This document shows, in pieces, positions 16,085 to 24,424 of a DNA stretch of 64,000 nt. A program made the translations under genes and the position numbers. Source of the stretch: Enterococcus faecalis_A (lineage in GTDB: Bacteria > Bacillota > Bacilli > Lactobacillales > Enterococcaceae). Within the stretch, counting starts at the first letter, position 1; every line of letters starts with the position of its first letter. The notes beneath the pieces are model-generated. The model saw nothing but the letters and a program-made list of their open reading frames with translations, searched no databases and was not told the DNA's origin. The stretch is taken from positions 102,689-166,688 of the forward strand of contig JBPDWA010000007.1 of the NCBI GenBank assembly GCA_051295955.1, given 5' to 3'.

Positions 16085-16653
16085 TAAACAAATTTAATAT
16101 CTATAAACTCTTACTTGCTCTATCCACTATTTGCAGCTTACTAGCTGCTGTAATGATGCTTGTTGTTTACTTAACTGAAAATCCAGCAAATAATATTTTA
16201 AACACAAAAGTTTTATATTTCATTTTAAAATGTGATCTGTTATTCATTTTAGCAGCTACTCTCCTTATCACAGCAGAAATTATCTATAGAGTAAGTACTG
16301 GTGATTCTGTAAAAAATATCTATAAATCTTATGAAGCAACTTATCTAATCCGAAAATTTGTCTACATTGAAGAAAATAGAATAACTCAATCACAAGACAC
16401 AAAAAATCGAACAGATAAAATTATCCGGAAAGCAAATCTTGCTATCAATACTCTAGTAGTCAATTTTAAAAATGATATAGCAATTATGAAAGTAAAATTG
16501 CCATTCAGTAATGAAAGTAGAAAGTTGATTGAAGATAATTTCCCCGATATAAAAGAAGAGATGAATAATTTAGACGAAAGTTTCTTGTTTAATGATATTA
16601 CACGAAAAAAAAGACGAGAATATCAGTCAACAGCCAAAAAAATTAAAAAATAG
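16081..16653 (+). CDS. Two-pass membrane protein of the mobilization module
   Basis: A 190-residue protein of unknown function. Two transmembrane segments lie near the N-terminus (LLLALSTICSLLAAVMMLVVY; VLYFILKCDLLFILAATLLIT), followed by a basic, helical cytoplasmic domain of about 120 residues ending in KKRREYQSTAKKIKK. The start is TTG 16081, with the preceding stop TGA inside TTGA, so translation is coupled to the ATPase fragment. Proteins of this shape commonly stand between the FtsK-like and relaxase genes in mobilizable elements; a membrane anchor for the transfer complex is a guess. Confidence 0.6.
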   Translation: MINKFNIYKLLLALSTICSLLAAVMMLVVYLTENPANNILNTKVLYFILKCDLLFILAATLLITAEIIYRVSTGDSVKNIYKSYEATYLIRKFVYIEENRITQSQDTKNRTDKIIRKANLAINTLVVNFKNDIAIMKVKLPFSNESRKLIEDNFPDIKEEMNNLDESFLFNDITRKKRREYQSTAKKIKK

Positions 16654-16740
16654 GAGCTTAGACGGCACTGTCGAAGACAGAGAGCCGTCTAAGCTCCTAT
16701 AAATGTATATATGAACTGGCGTATTGTAATACGCCAGTTC
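16651..16740. other. Two perfect hairpins before the relaxase, candidate oriT / replication origin
   Basis: Hairpin 1: TAGGAGCTTAGACGGC (16651-16666) and its exact complement (16684-16699), a 16-bp stem whose loop holds a further CTGTC-GAA-GACAG hairpin. Hairpin 2: GAACTGGCGTATT-GT-AATACGCCAGTTC (16713-16740), a 13-bp stem with a 2-base loop. Neither is followed by a T-run. Rep_trans-type enzymes nick in the loop of such extruded hairpins, and the location just before the relaxase gene fits. Hairpin 1 overlaps the last codon of the upstream gene. Confidence 0.5.
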
Positions 16741-16766
16741 CACTTTTATAAACGGAGGTATATAAG

Positions 16767-17927
16767 ATGAAAAGAAAGCAATTTATAGTGGATGTTGACG
16801 AGTTCACTCTTATACTAATAATCCTCGAATCTGATATTGAAGAGCTTTGGACTGAAGAAGCTAATAGAATTATTTCCGAATTTGAAACTCTTTCTAGAAT
16901 CCCATTTCTTTTTGGCGACCGTAAAGAATCCTACAACAAAATTTCAGGATATGATACCTCCTATGAGTACGGAGAGAACAACTTCTATTTTTCAATATCC
17001 TTTCACTCCGCCCACCCTAGAATGGGAATAGCAGTTAAATTTTCTGCAACCTCTTGGAGATATTATAGAGTATGGTATAAAGAAAATCTTGATGAAGAAA
17101 CAGATGTTTACCTATTTTTGAGTTCCATCCAGTCGAACCTATACGAAACCAGATTATCCAGAATTGATTTGACTGTGGATTTCATTAACTATGATTTCAA
17201 CACAAATGAAATTTATAAAACATTGACAACAGACGCTGTCATCATCAAAAATTCCAAAGAGAGAAACAATAATTCTAAAATAAGTGCTATTGTCGTTGAT
17301 AATATAGCTTCAACTATCTATATCGGTAGCAGAGGTAGAAATGTAAAATCACTTTTAAGAATATATGATAAGCGCCTAGAACAAATTCAAAACTGGGGAA
17401 TATATCACGAAATAGCCAGCAATTCAGAATCATGGGTTAGATTTGAAATGGTCGTAAAGGGAAAGTACAGTCACGAGCTAACAAAGGCTATTATGAAAAT
17501 CAAAAACGAACAAGACTTTAAAACATTAATCTTATCTGCTATGACTGATAGATATAGATTTTTAGACGTAAAAACAAATGAATTAACCTCATATTCCTCT
17601 GAAATGATATCTGCATTATCCGCTAAATCCCTTGAATTCAATACTCCTTCTCCGAGAAACAATAGTTTATTTAGTTCTATCAACCACATAATTAAAGGTT
17701 CTGGCTTGTTTCCTACTTTATATAAAATACAAGATATTTGGGGAATAGATGGTTTGAAAGACTTCTGGATTTTTTTAGACAAAAGATACACATTATATAG
17801 ACCAAATGATGATGTAAATATTTGGTTAAAAAAGAATAAGAATGAATACCTTGCACAAGGCACACCATTCCCCTCAAAAATAGAACAAATTCTAAAACTA
17901 GAACAAAAAGAACAAGACAAAAACTAA
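16767..17927 (+). CDS. Rep_trans-family relaxase / replication initiation factor (MobT type)
   Basis: A 386-residue protein matching the replication initiation factor family (relatives: pT181 Rep, Tn916 Orf20, NicK). Visible landmarks are SRIDLTVDFINYDF (about 130-143), with the metal-binding acidic residues, then IYIGSRGRNVKSLLRIYDKRLEQ (about 190-212), where the tyrosine in RIYDK is the expected nicking residue, and VRFEMVVKGKY. GGAGG lies 8 bases before the ATG. It would nick the element at oriT and start rolling-circle transfer or replication. No lesion is seen. It is followed by its own terminator. Confidence 0.85.
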   Translation: MKRKQFIVDVDEFTLILIILESDIEELWTEEANRIISEFETLSRIPFLFGDRKESYNKISGYDTSYEYGENNFYFSISFHSAHPRMGIAVKFSATSWRYYRVWYKENLDEETDVYLFLSSIQSNLYETRLSRIDLTVDFINYDFNTNEIYKTLTTDAVIIKNSKERNNNSKISAIVVDNIASTIYIGSRGRNVKSLLRIYDKRLEQIQNWGIYHEIASNSESWVRFEMVVKGKYSHELTKAIMKIKNEQDFKTLILSAMTDRYRFLDVKTNELTSYSSEMISALSAKSLEFNTPSPRNNSLFSSINHIIKGSGLFPTLYKIQDIWGIDGLKDFWIFLDKRYTLYRPNDDVNIWLKKNKNEYLAQGTPFPSKIEQILKLEQKEQDKN

Positions 17928-17957
17928 AAAGTAGTGGATTTATACCCGCTACTTTTT
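17926..17957 (+). terminator. Terminator after the relaxase gene
   Basis: AAAAAGTAGTGG and CCGCTACTTTTT form a 12-bp stem (one T-G pair) starting at the relaxase stop codon; the 3' arm supplies the T-run. Confidence 0.65.
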
Positions 17958-17987
17958 ATTACAACAAACCAGAAAGAGGAACGCCTA

Positions 17988-18269
17988 ATGAACGAACTTA
18001 AAATTCTACTAAGTGAAGATCAGTTACTCAGCATTAAACATCAGCTTTCCACATTGATTCTCACTGAGATTGAGAACACAAGAAAGCAAGTCAACCTTAA
18101 CTTTAGATATATGAATAAAAAACAAACCTGTAGTTATCTACAGATTTCTAATAACACATTGGATTCTTGGATTAAACAAGGATTCCCTTTTATCAAAATC
18201 AATGGTTCCACTCGTTTCGATAAAATCGCCATTGACAAATGGTTAAACCAGCTAGAAAAATCATCTTAG
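17988..18269 (+). CDS. Excisionase-like helix-turn-helix protein
   Basis: A 93-residue protein. The C-terminal half is a MerR/Xis-type DNA-binding domain: MNKKQTCSYLQISNNTLDSWIKQGFPFIKINGSTRFDKIAIDKWL. The N-terminal half is helical. It stands 60 bases before the integrase, the usual place of an excisionase, and is therefore the candidate recombination directionality factor. AGAGGAAC precedes ATG 17988; the frame is open to 17934, but that part overlaps the relaxase terminator. Confidence 0.75.
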   Translation: MNELKILLSEDQLLSIKHQLSTLILTEIENTRKQVNLNFRYMNKKQTCSYLQISNNTLDSWIKQGFPFIKINGSTRFDKIAIDKWLNQLEKSS

Positions 18270-18328
18270 AGTTTGTATAATCAAATCATAGTATTTGGTT
18301 TCGGCTCGCATTTTTGGAGGTAAATACT

Positions 18329-19608
18329 ATGTCAATTTCAAAAACTGCAAATAATACGTATAGATTAAGGCTTTATTACCCTCAAGACATTCAAGAATTA
18401 TTGGGGGTAGAAAAGCTTTACTCAAAAACATTCAAAACAAAAAAGGAGGCAAATGAAGCACAGGTTGATTTCTATGCCAAAATCAAAGAAGTGCGTGAAA
18501 ACAAAAATAAAAATGCTTTTGAATTAGGCGGCGAAGCCTTATTTAAAGATTTTTACAAGGATGTCTGGCTCGATGCTTACACGTCTGGACTTACTTCAAC
18601 AAACACCAACCCGCCAACAACTGTAACAGTTAGCAATACCAAAGATGTATTTAGACTTCATATTCTACCAATGTTTGGCAGATATACCTTAAATTATCTC
18701 AATCAAAATAAAGCACTGGTTTTACAACTCATGACAAAAAAGGCTGCTGAATATGCAAACTTTAAAACATTAAGAAGTTATGTAAATTCGATTTTTGACT
18801 GGGCTGAAGAATTAGAATACATTGAGCGGAACAAGCTTGAAAAGTCCTTAAAACGCATTAAAGCAACCAAAAAGAACCAATTAAGGCAAGCTAGAAAAGA
18901 AGAAGATTTATATTTGTCATTTGAACAATTACAGGAGTGGCTTATCACTGTTCATGAAGATTGGCAAAATGAACTTCTATCCTTTCAAGACTATCTTCTT
19001 TTCCAGACAACCTTTTTCTTATCTGATCGAAAATCTGAAACTTATGCCTTAAAATGGAAGCACATTGATTTTTCAAAATCACAAATTTCTATTGGCAAAG
19101 CATTAGATAAGTTTGGTAACGAAAAAACACAAAGGGAAACAAGACGACAATTTTTCATATCCCTGTTGAGCTGAAAGAATTATTACTTGAATGGAAAAAT
19201 CAACAGCAATCCGAACTCGCTCAATTCGGTAACAAACAATCAGATGAACAACTTGTTTTCACGTATATTGATCGCAAAGGTAATATCAATCAACCACTTC
19301 ATACCGACTACCTAAATTATCGTATGAAATCGATTGAACGCAGGCATAAACACTTAGCACATGCAACACCTCATAAATTGAGGCACACTGGAGCAACTTT
19401 AGCTAGACAGTCTGGCATTTCTTTAGAGCAGATTTCAGAAGCGCTCACACATAGCGATACCACAATTACAAAAACTTATGTAAACACACCAAACGTCATA
19501 AAAATGCCCGTTGGTGAGATTGCTTATCGCAAATTAGCTCAAAATGGTACTGTCTTGAATGGTGTCAATAGTGGTGTCAACAATGAAAAAAGACGCTTCA
19601 CAAACTGA
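18329..19608 (+). pseudogene. int: Tyrosine recombinase (integrase), frameshifted
   Basis: Integrase of the element, split by a one-base shift. The first part, 18329-19174, has an arm-type N-terminal domain, a core-binding helical region (FRLHILPMFGRYTLNYLNQ) and the first catalytic arginine (LSDRKSETYALKWKHID). Then the frame changes near the A6 run at about 19123-19130. The second part continues as TTIFHIPVELKELLLEW, then HKLRHTGATLARQSG (HxxR) and LTHSDTTITKTYV with the catalytic His and Tyr. Adding one A restores a single protein of about 425 residues. The shift separates Arg I from the other catalytic residues, so the enzyme should be inactive unless the shift is bypassed or is an assembly error. 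GGAGG lies 8 bases before ATG 18329. Its end runs into the rpsI terminator. Confidence 0.85.
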
Positions 19609-19623
19609 ATTGTGAAACGTCTT
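19585..19623 (-). terminator. Terminator shared by rpsI and the integrase gene
   Basis: AAGACGTTTCACAA and TTGTGAAGCGTCTT (one T-G pair) form a 14-bp stem followed by TTTTTT on the minus strand, 20 bases after the rpsI stop. The integrase stop codon lies in the loop. The element thus supplies a new terminator for rpsI. Confidence 0.8.
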
Positions 19624-19644
19624 GAACGTTGATATATAAGAAAT

Positions 19645-19695
19645 ATTAACGTTTAGAGAACTGTGAAGCTTTACGGGCTTTCTTAAGACCTGGTT
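19645..19695 (-). repeat. Right attachment site (attR-like) within the rpsI 3' end
   Basis: Right copy of the 51-bp repeat. It encodes the last 15 residues of ribosomal protein S9 and its stop. The four differences from the left copy are all silent in the S9 frame. Confidence 0.85.
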
Positions 19696-20038
19696 TTTTA
19701 CGTTCAACCATACGTGCGTCACGTGTTAGTAAGCCTGCACGTTTTAGAGCTGAGCGGAAGTCTGGGTCTACTTGTAGCAATGCACGAGCGATTCCATGAC
19801 GGATTGCTCCTGATTGTCCAGCGTAGCCACCACCATTTACGTTTACGATCACGTCATAAGCGCCTTTTGTTTCAGTTACGCCAAATGGTTGGTTGATCAC
19901 TTCACGCAAGTCAGCGTGTGGAATATATTCTTCAACGTCTTTTTTATTTACAGTAATTTTTCCAGTTCCTGGTACTAAGCGTACGCGGGCAACTGCGTTT
20001 TTACGACGGCCTGTGCCGATATATTGAACTTGTGCCAA
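19646..20038 (-). CDS. rpsI: 30S ribosomal protein S9
   Basis: 130 residues, the usual length. It begins AQVQYIGTGRRKNAVARVRLVPGTG and ends PGLKKARKASQFSKR, the universally conserved C-terminal tail that reaches into the ribosomal P site. It sits 13 bases after rplM in the normal rplM-rpsI operon. The last 48 bases are the attachment site of the mobile element, which leaves the protein unchanged. Confidence 0.98.
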   Translation of the reverse strand: MAQVQYIGTGRRKNAVARVRLVPGTGKITVNKKDVEEYIPHADLREVINQPFGVTETKGAYDVIVNVNGGGYAGQSGAIRHGIARALLQVDPDFRSALKRAGLLTRDARMVERKKPGLKKARKASQFSKR

Positions 20039-20051
20039 TGAATTTCCCTCC

Positions 20052-20495
20052 TTAAATTAAGTTCGTGATATCTAATACTTCTGGTTTTTGTGCAGCGTGT
20101 GGATGTTCAGCTCCACCGTATACGTTCAATTTTGTAAATTGTTGACGTCCTAAAGTGTTTTTAGGAAGCATGCCCTTTACAGAAGTTTCGATAAGACGGC
20201 GAGAATTTTTGTCGCGTAATTCACCAGCAGTTACAGATTTTAATCCACCTGGATACATTGAATGACGGTAGTAAATTTTATCTGTTGCTTTTTTACCTGT
20301 TAATTTTACTTTATCAGCATTAATTACGATTACGAAATCTCCAGTGTCCACATGTGGTGTGAATGTTGGTTTATTTTTTCCACGTAGTACAGAAGCAACG
20401 ATTGTTGATAGACGTCCCAAAGGAACATCGGTTGCATCTACTACGTACCATTTACGTTCTACTTCGCCAGTTTTGGCCATATATGTTGTACGCAC
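20052..20495 (-). CDS. rplM: 50S ribosomal protein L13
   Basis: 147 residues: MRTTYMAKTGEVERKWYVVD, GKNKPTFTPHVDTGDFVIVINA, and the end AAQKPEVLDITNLI are all typical of L13. The start is GTG 20495, preceded by GGAGG 8 bases upstream; the frame is open further upstream, but that part is the leader RNA. First gene of the rplM-rpsI operon. Confidence 0.97.
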   Translation of the reverse strand: MRTTYMAKTGEVERKWYVVDATDVPLGRLSTIVASVLRGKNKPTFTPHVDTGDFVIVINADKVKLTGKKATDKIYYRHSMYPGGLKSVTAGELRDKNSRRLIETSVKGMLPKNTLGRQQFTKLNVYGGAEHPHAAQKPEVLDITNLI

Positions 20496-20514
20496 GTTTC
20501 TTTCCTCCAATTTT

Positions 20515-20575
20515 CTTTTCGATGTTTGACATACACTTGAGTTTCCGGGGCTCATCGTGGGGCAAACAATACCAT
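20515..20575 (-). promoter_or_regulatory. Probable L13 ribosomal-protein leader RNA
   Basis: Between promoter and rplM, the minus strand reads ...CGATGAGCCCCGGAAACTCA... and ...GTCAAACATCG. The CGATG/CATCG stem (20553-20557 with 20520-20524) encloses a conserved-looking GGAAACTCAAGTGT core. It resembles, from memory, the autoregulatory L13 leader of Firmicutes; a covariance search would decide. Confidence 0.5.
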
Positions 20576-20580
20576 TTAAC

Positions 20581-20609
20581 ATAATACCTTTAATTGAGGA
20601 TAAAGTCAA
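20581..20609 (-). promoter_or_regulatory. Promoter of rplM-rpsI
   Basis: Minus strand TTGACT (20609-20604), a 17-base spacer and TATTAT (20586-20581), about 85 bases before the rplM start. Confidence 0.75.
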
Positions 20610-21238
20610 TGGATTTTACAGGGTTTCCCACTTTTTCTAAGGCTTTTTTCTCAAGAAAAATTAAGTCCTTTTTCTCATTACATAACTAAGTAATTCTGCA
20701 TAATAATTATTACGCAATCCCAGCGCAATTCTGCTAACGCCGAATAAATATGTTCTCTTCTTGTATTTTAAAACGGCAATCTACTGGCATTGCTTTCAAT
20801 CCTTAAAGAGTTGCCATTAGCATATGACAAAGATTTATAAGAAGATAAGGAAAAGAATGAACGTTTGATAGCGATGAACCATTTTTAGCCAGCTTAAGGA
20901 TTATAATCAGCATGTTAGCAACATTGACTGTAAAAACAGCCGCAATAGCTGTCATTATTAAAAAAAAATTTTTCATTATCAGTGAATTAGCCTAACTATC
21001 TTGCTAACAAAGGCTGCCCTTTTTGGAATTATCGGTAAACTTATTTTAGACTATATCAAAAGAGGGATATTTTAAGATATCCCTCTAGAAAATACCAAGT
21101 GCTTTCCTCTCTAATTGAACTGAATATTTTCAAGCTTTAATTACAAAAACGGTGGTTGCCAAATGCCCATCTTATAACGGAACTGACTTCAAATAAGTAA
21201 ACGCAGCACTTAAACAGCGCAAAATAGGGTTTAACAAA
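20610..21238. other. Intergenic stretch with a hairpin and possible gene remnant
   Basis: No intact gene. Around 20890-21060 the plus strand encodes short hydrophobic stretches interrupted by stops (for example SMLATLTVKTAAIAVII), which may be the decayed end of a small membrane protein gene. A perfect 10-bp hairpin, AGAGGGATAT/ATATCCCTCT, lies at 21061-21086 and could be its old terminator. Confidence 0.35.
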
Positions 21239-21239
21239 A

Positions 21240-21272
21240 AACTGGTAAAAGCAGCAGTTGCTTTTACCAGTT
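21240..21272 (-). terminator. Terminator of dps
   Basis: AACTGGTAAAAGC and GCTTTTACCAGTT form a perfect 13-bp stem 13 bases after the dps stop, followed by TTTTTT-like sequence on the minus strand. Confidence 0.8.
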
Positions 21273-21285
21273 CACTAATGTGCTA

Positions 21286-21774
21286 TTAATAAGTTTTAGT
21301 ACGTGAATTCGCATCAATACCAGGCGCTTTGCCAAGTTTTGCTTGTAACATCCAAATATTTTTTTCAATTTCAGTCTTATTAGCGATAAAGATGTCTTGG
21401 GTGCAATCATCGCCTTCTTCACCGGATACTTCGATACCTTTTTGGTAAAGGTTAGCCAAGTAGCGGTATCCTTCAACTAATTTTGCCATTCGTTCAGGAA
21501 TCGTACGGTTCCAGTTGCCAATTTCATCTTCAATTCCGGTATGATCAGCAAATTCTTGTAAAGTAGAGTAAGGGGAGCCGTCCAAAGTAATTAAACGTTC
21601 TGAAACAACGTCTAATTGATCATTGATTTGATCCATGTACTCATCCATCTTTGGATGTAGCGTTAAAAATTCTTCACCGCGCATATACCAGTGTGTTTGG
21701 TGAATTACAACTGAAAATTGACTTAAGTCTGCAACTAGTTGGTTTAATACTTCTTTGGTTTGTTCAAATTTCAT
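21286..21774 (-). CDS. dps: Dps-family ferritin-like DNA-protection protein
   Basis: 162 residues forming the four-helix Dps fold, which assembles into 12-subunit shells that oxidise and store iron using hydrogen peroxide. The inter-subunit ferroxidase residues are present with correct spacing: His28 (HQTHWY), His40, Asp44 (LHPKMDEY), Asp55 and Glu59 (QLDVVSERL). No long basic N-terminal tail is seen, so DNA binding may be weak. It is a single-gene unit with its own terminator; regulation by a peroxide or metal regulator (PerR) is usual in the family but no box was identified. Confidence 0.92.
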   Translation of the reverse strand: MKFEQTKEVLNQLVADLSQFSVVIHQTHWYMRGEEFLTLHPKMDEYMDQINDQLDVVSERLITLDGSPYSTLQEFADHTGIEDEIGNWNRTIPERMAKLVEGYRYLANLYQKGIEVSGEEGDDCTQDIFIANKTEIEKNIWMLQAKLGKAPGIDANSRTKTY

Positions 21775-21907
21775 TAAAGATCATCCTCCTAAATTTATTT
21801 GTCCACAATAAAATTGTAATACGTTTGAGAGGAAAAGTACACTAAAATCGTTTCTTGTATTTAAAGTAGTTTTCTTTTTATAATTATTATAAATTAAAAG
21901 CGATTTT

Positions 21908-23449
21908 TTATAAAGTTGTTCTATCCAACCATTCTTTTAATGTGGCCAGCTGATAATAGCTGGTAGCTAGTTGTTGCTGCGTACTAATAAAAAGAGGATA
22001 CATTTGCTGATAGACTACGCTATTTTTGTTGATGGGCATCGTGCATCCTTTTATGGTAATCTTACGGACAGCTTGTGTTAATGATTCAACAGAATTCAAA
22101 GCCTGCCAACCCAATAAGACAGCTCCAAGCGCCGAAGCTTCTGTACTTTCCGTAAACACTAAAGTTTTCCCCAAGACATCGGCCATTATTTGCGCAAAAA
22201 CGGGTGAGCCTGAAAAACCCCCTGAAGCATAAATCTCGTCAATAGGCCCATTTAATTCTTCTAATCCTTGCAGAATCCGTTTGATATTAAAACAAATCCC
22301 TTCAATCACTGATCGAACCATAGTTGCTTCATTATGAATCCGACTTAAGCCTAAAAAACTCCCCGATGCTTGTGCTTCCCAAAGCGGTGCTCGCTCACCA
22401 AGTAAATAAGGCTGAAATAGCAAGCCCTGCGCTCCCGGTGCAACTTGAGCCACCTTACTCAATACGGCTGTGTAGGGATTTTCACCTGCTTTTATAGCTT
22501 GGGTTTGCTCTTTTTTCAAAAAATTTTGGCAAGCCCAATCAAAAATTCCAGCGCCATTACTCGTAGCACCACCGATCACCCAATGCCGGCGATCTAAAAC
22601 ATAACAAAATGTTTCCGCTGATGGATGAAGGTACGGCTGTGAAGCTATGTAACGCACAGCACCACTTGTACCGACTGTTAGGGTAGCTGTATCTACATCA
22701 ATAGCACCTAATCCTAAGCTAGATAACGGACCATCTGCTCCGCCCAGTATGAAGCTTACTGTCGCAGGAAGCCCTAATTTTTGAGTCCACTCTAAATTAA
22801 TTTGTGTATATCGAAAAGTAGGTGGTGCCAACTTTGGCAGTTGTGTTGGTGCTATATTTAATTCAGCTAAAGCAAACTCATCCCAAGTAAAATTATGAAT
22901 ATTAAAATATCCCGTTCCAGATGCGCTACTGTAATCTGTGCGATACTCGCCAAAAAAACGAAAAAAAAGATACTCCTTGACTCCGATAAATTTTACTGCT
23001 CGCTCATAAAGTGCTGGTTGCTCCTTTTTTAGCCAATTCAATTTATGGAAAGGGGCCATCGGGTGCATAGGAACTCCGGTCGCTTGATATAAATGCTGGC
23101 CTTTACTCGTATTTTTTAGCGCTTGCGCATATGAGGCAGCACGATTATCTGCCCAGGTAAGAACGCGCGTCAAAGGCTGATTATTTTCATCCATTAAAAG
23201 CAAGCTATGCATCGCACAAGCAAAGGAAACCAATTCAATTTCATAATTAGATAACCCGCCCGCCACTTGGCGAATACAAGTCACAACTGCTTGGAACAAC
23301 ACTTCGATCTCTTGTTCAGCCATTCCTGGAGCGGTTTGTAGCAAAGGGTAGCTAACATAAGCTGTAGTGAGAACTTTCCCTGATCGGTTAAATCCCACCG
23401 CTTTAGTTTGAGTTGTTCCAATATCAACACCAATTGCAGCTTTTTCCAT
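21908..23449 (-). CDS. gntK: Gluconokinase (FGGY family)
   Basis: A 513-residue FGGY carbohydrate kinase. GVDIGTTQTKAVGF (7-20) is the N-terminal phosphate-binding loop, GGADGPLSSLGLGA and TLTVGTSGAVRYI follow, and YASGGFSGSPVFAQIMADVLG is the C-terminal family signature. The overall pattern resembles B. subtilis-type gluconate kinase (GntK) more than xylulokinase or glycerol kinase, so phosphorylation of gluconate to 6-phosphogluconate is most likely. No gluconate permease or regulator gene is adjacent, which leaves the substrate slightly open. GAGGCGA precedes the ATG. Confidence 0.82.
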   Translation of the reverse strand: MEKAAIGVDIGTTQTKAVGFNRSGKVLTTAYVSYPLLQTAPGMAEQEIEVLFQAVVTCIRQVAGGLSNYEIELVSFACAMHSLLLMDENNQPLTRVLTWADNRAASYAQALKNTSKGQHLYQATGVPMHPMAPFHKLNWLKKEQPALYERAVKFIGVKEYLFFRFFGEYRTDYSSASGTGYFNIHNFTWDEFALAELNIAPTQLPKLAPPTFRYTQINLEWTQKLGLPATVSFILGGADGPLSSLGLGAIDVDTATLTVGTSGAVRYIASQPYLHPSAETFCYVLDRRHWVIGGATSNGAGIFDWACQNFLKKEQTQAIKAGENPYTAVLSKVAQVAPGAQGLLFQPYLLGERAPLWEAQASGSFLGLSRIHNEATMVRSVIEGICFNIKRILQGLEELNGPIDEIYASGGFSGSPVFAQIMADVLGKTLVFTESTEASALGAVLLGWQALNSVESLTQAVRKITIKGCTMPINKNSVVYQQMYPLFISTQQQLATSYYQLATLKEWLDRTTL

Positions 23450-23556
23450 CGTATCGCCTCTTTTTTATGGTTATTTTGTCATCTTAAGTAAAAAAACTCA
23501 AAGAAAAATTAGATACCCGCCTTTTCGGGCGTACCTTAATTGTGAGGAGGTAATTT

Positions 23557-24252
23557 ATGTTGATTGTTTTGCTGTTTATTTGTGGGAGCTGCCTTGGTTC
23601 GCTGCTTTGTTTAATTGCCGAAAGGCTGCCTACTTATCGTTCCTTGCTTGCTCCGAGATCTCACTGTTTGTCCTGTCAACAATCACTGCGTTTCTATGAG
23701 TTGATTCCAATCATTTCTATTGTAATACAAAAGTTTCAGTGTCGCTATTGTCATAATCGAATTCCGGTTAGTTATTTTTTTGCAGAAGTTTTCACTGGAG
23801 TTGTTACAGTCAATGTCTTTATTCACGGATATTCTCTAACAGCATTATATTATTGGTTGCTGATTATGAGTGGCTTTACTTTAGCATTAGCAGATTATTG
23901 GTTTTTTATCGTTGAAGGAAAAATTTTGTATCCAGCCTTTATGAGTATTTTTCTTTTACATGGTTACTTAAATCAACCATTTCATCTACTTTCCAGCTGT
24001 TTGTTATCTTCCCTTCTTCTTAGTGCCGTATATTTTTTTCCTGAAGCAATTGGTTTAGGCGATGTACTGTTAGTAGGGTTGTGGAGCTTTTTATTTGATT
24101 GGTCGGAAATGATGCTACTGTTATTTACTGCTAGTACCAGTGGACTTCTTTTTTTACAGCTGGCTTTTTTCTTACGACAAAAAATATGGAGAAAAATTCC
24201 TTTTGTTCCTTTTCTTTTTTTCGGCTTGCTCGTTTGTCTTTATCTACGTTAA
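23557..24252 (+). CDS. comC: Prepilin peptidase (A24 family, ComC-like)
   Basis: A 231-residue polytopic membrane protease that cleaves and methylates type IV pilin-like precursors, here probably the competence pseudopilins ComGC-type. The N-terminal cytoplasmic loop has two CxxC pairs (Cys37/Cys40 and Cys62/Cys65) expected to bind zinc. The two catalytic aspartates lie in ALADYWFF and the GLGD motif. Six or more hydrophobic segments are visible. Length fits the family (about 220-250). GGAGG lies 6 bases before the ATG. It is not beside other competence genes, as is usual in lactic acid bacteria. Confidence 0.88.
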   Translation: MLIVLLFICGSCLGSLLCLIAERLPTYRSLLAPRSHCLSCQQSLRFYELIPIISIVIQKFQCRYCHNRIPVSYFFAEVFTGVVTVNVFIHGYSLTALYYWLLIMSGFTLALADYWFFIVEGKILYPAFMSIFLLHGYLNQPFHLLSSCLLSSLLLSAVYFFPEAIGLGDVLLVGLWSFLFDWSEMMLLLFTASTSGLLFLQLAFFLRQKIWRKIPFVPFLFFGLLVCLYLR

Positions 24253-24424
24253 AAAGCTGAAACACAAAAAACAGTGAAGCTCATAACCAGCGTTGAACGA
24301 TGGTACTCCTTGGTTCATCAGATACGATATTCACTGTCTTCAAATTTTGGTTTTGTTCTAGTTATATACTTAAAACAACTATTATTCTCTTTGCTCTTTG
24401 TTTACTATTCGGCGTTAAAATTAT

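Larger units (their letters stand above)
7414..19695. mobile_element. Integrative mobilizable element inserted in the 3' end of rpsI
   Basis: The element is delimited by a 51-bp direct repeat (47/51 identical): 7414-7464 on the left and 19645-19695 on the right, the right copy being the true end of rpsI. Backbone genes are an XRE repressor (12951), a conserved small protein (14658), a split FtsK-like ATPase (14984-16084), a membrane protein (16081), a Rep_trans relaxase (16767), an excisionase-like protein (17988) and a frameshifted tyrosine integrase (18329). Cargo is the methyltransferase / GHKL-kinase / receiver / HNH operon (7673-12713) plus two small genes (13415, 13911). With a relaxase and coupling ATPase but no type IV secretion genes, it fits a mobilizable element dependent on a helper. 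The cargo is markedly more AT-rich than its flanks. The broken integrase and ATPase suggest it is now stranded. Confidence 0.88.

Noticed and set aside
7570..19580. GGTGTCAA occurs at 7570-7577, 19561-19568 and 19573-19580, near both element ends, as possible integrase arm sites
   Set aside because: An 8-mer is expected about twice by chance in this window, and a further copy lies in rpoB. The two right copies lie in a Gly-Val-Asn repeat of the integrase coding sequence. Too weak to claim.
20495..20609. N-terminal extension of rplM to an upstream start
   Set aside because: The extension covers the promoter-proximal leader, and the normal L13 N-terminus begins at GTG 20495 with a strong ribosome site.
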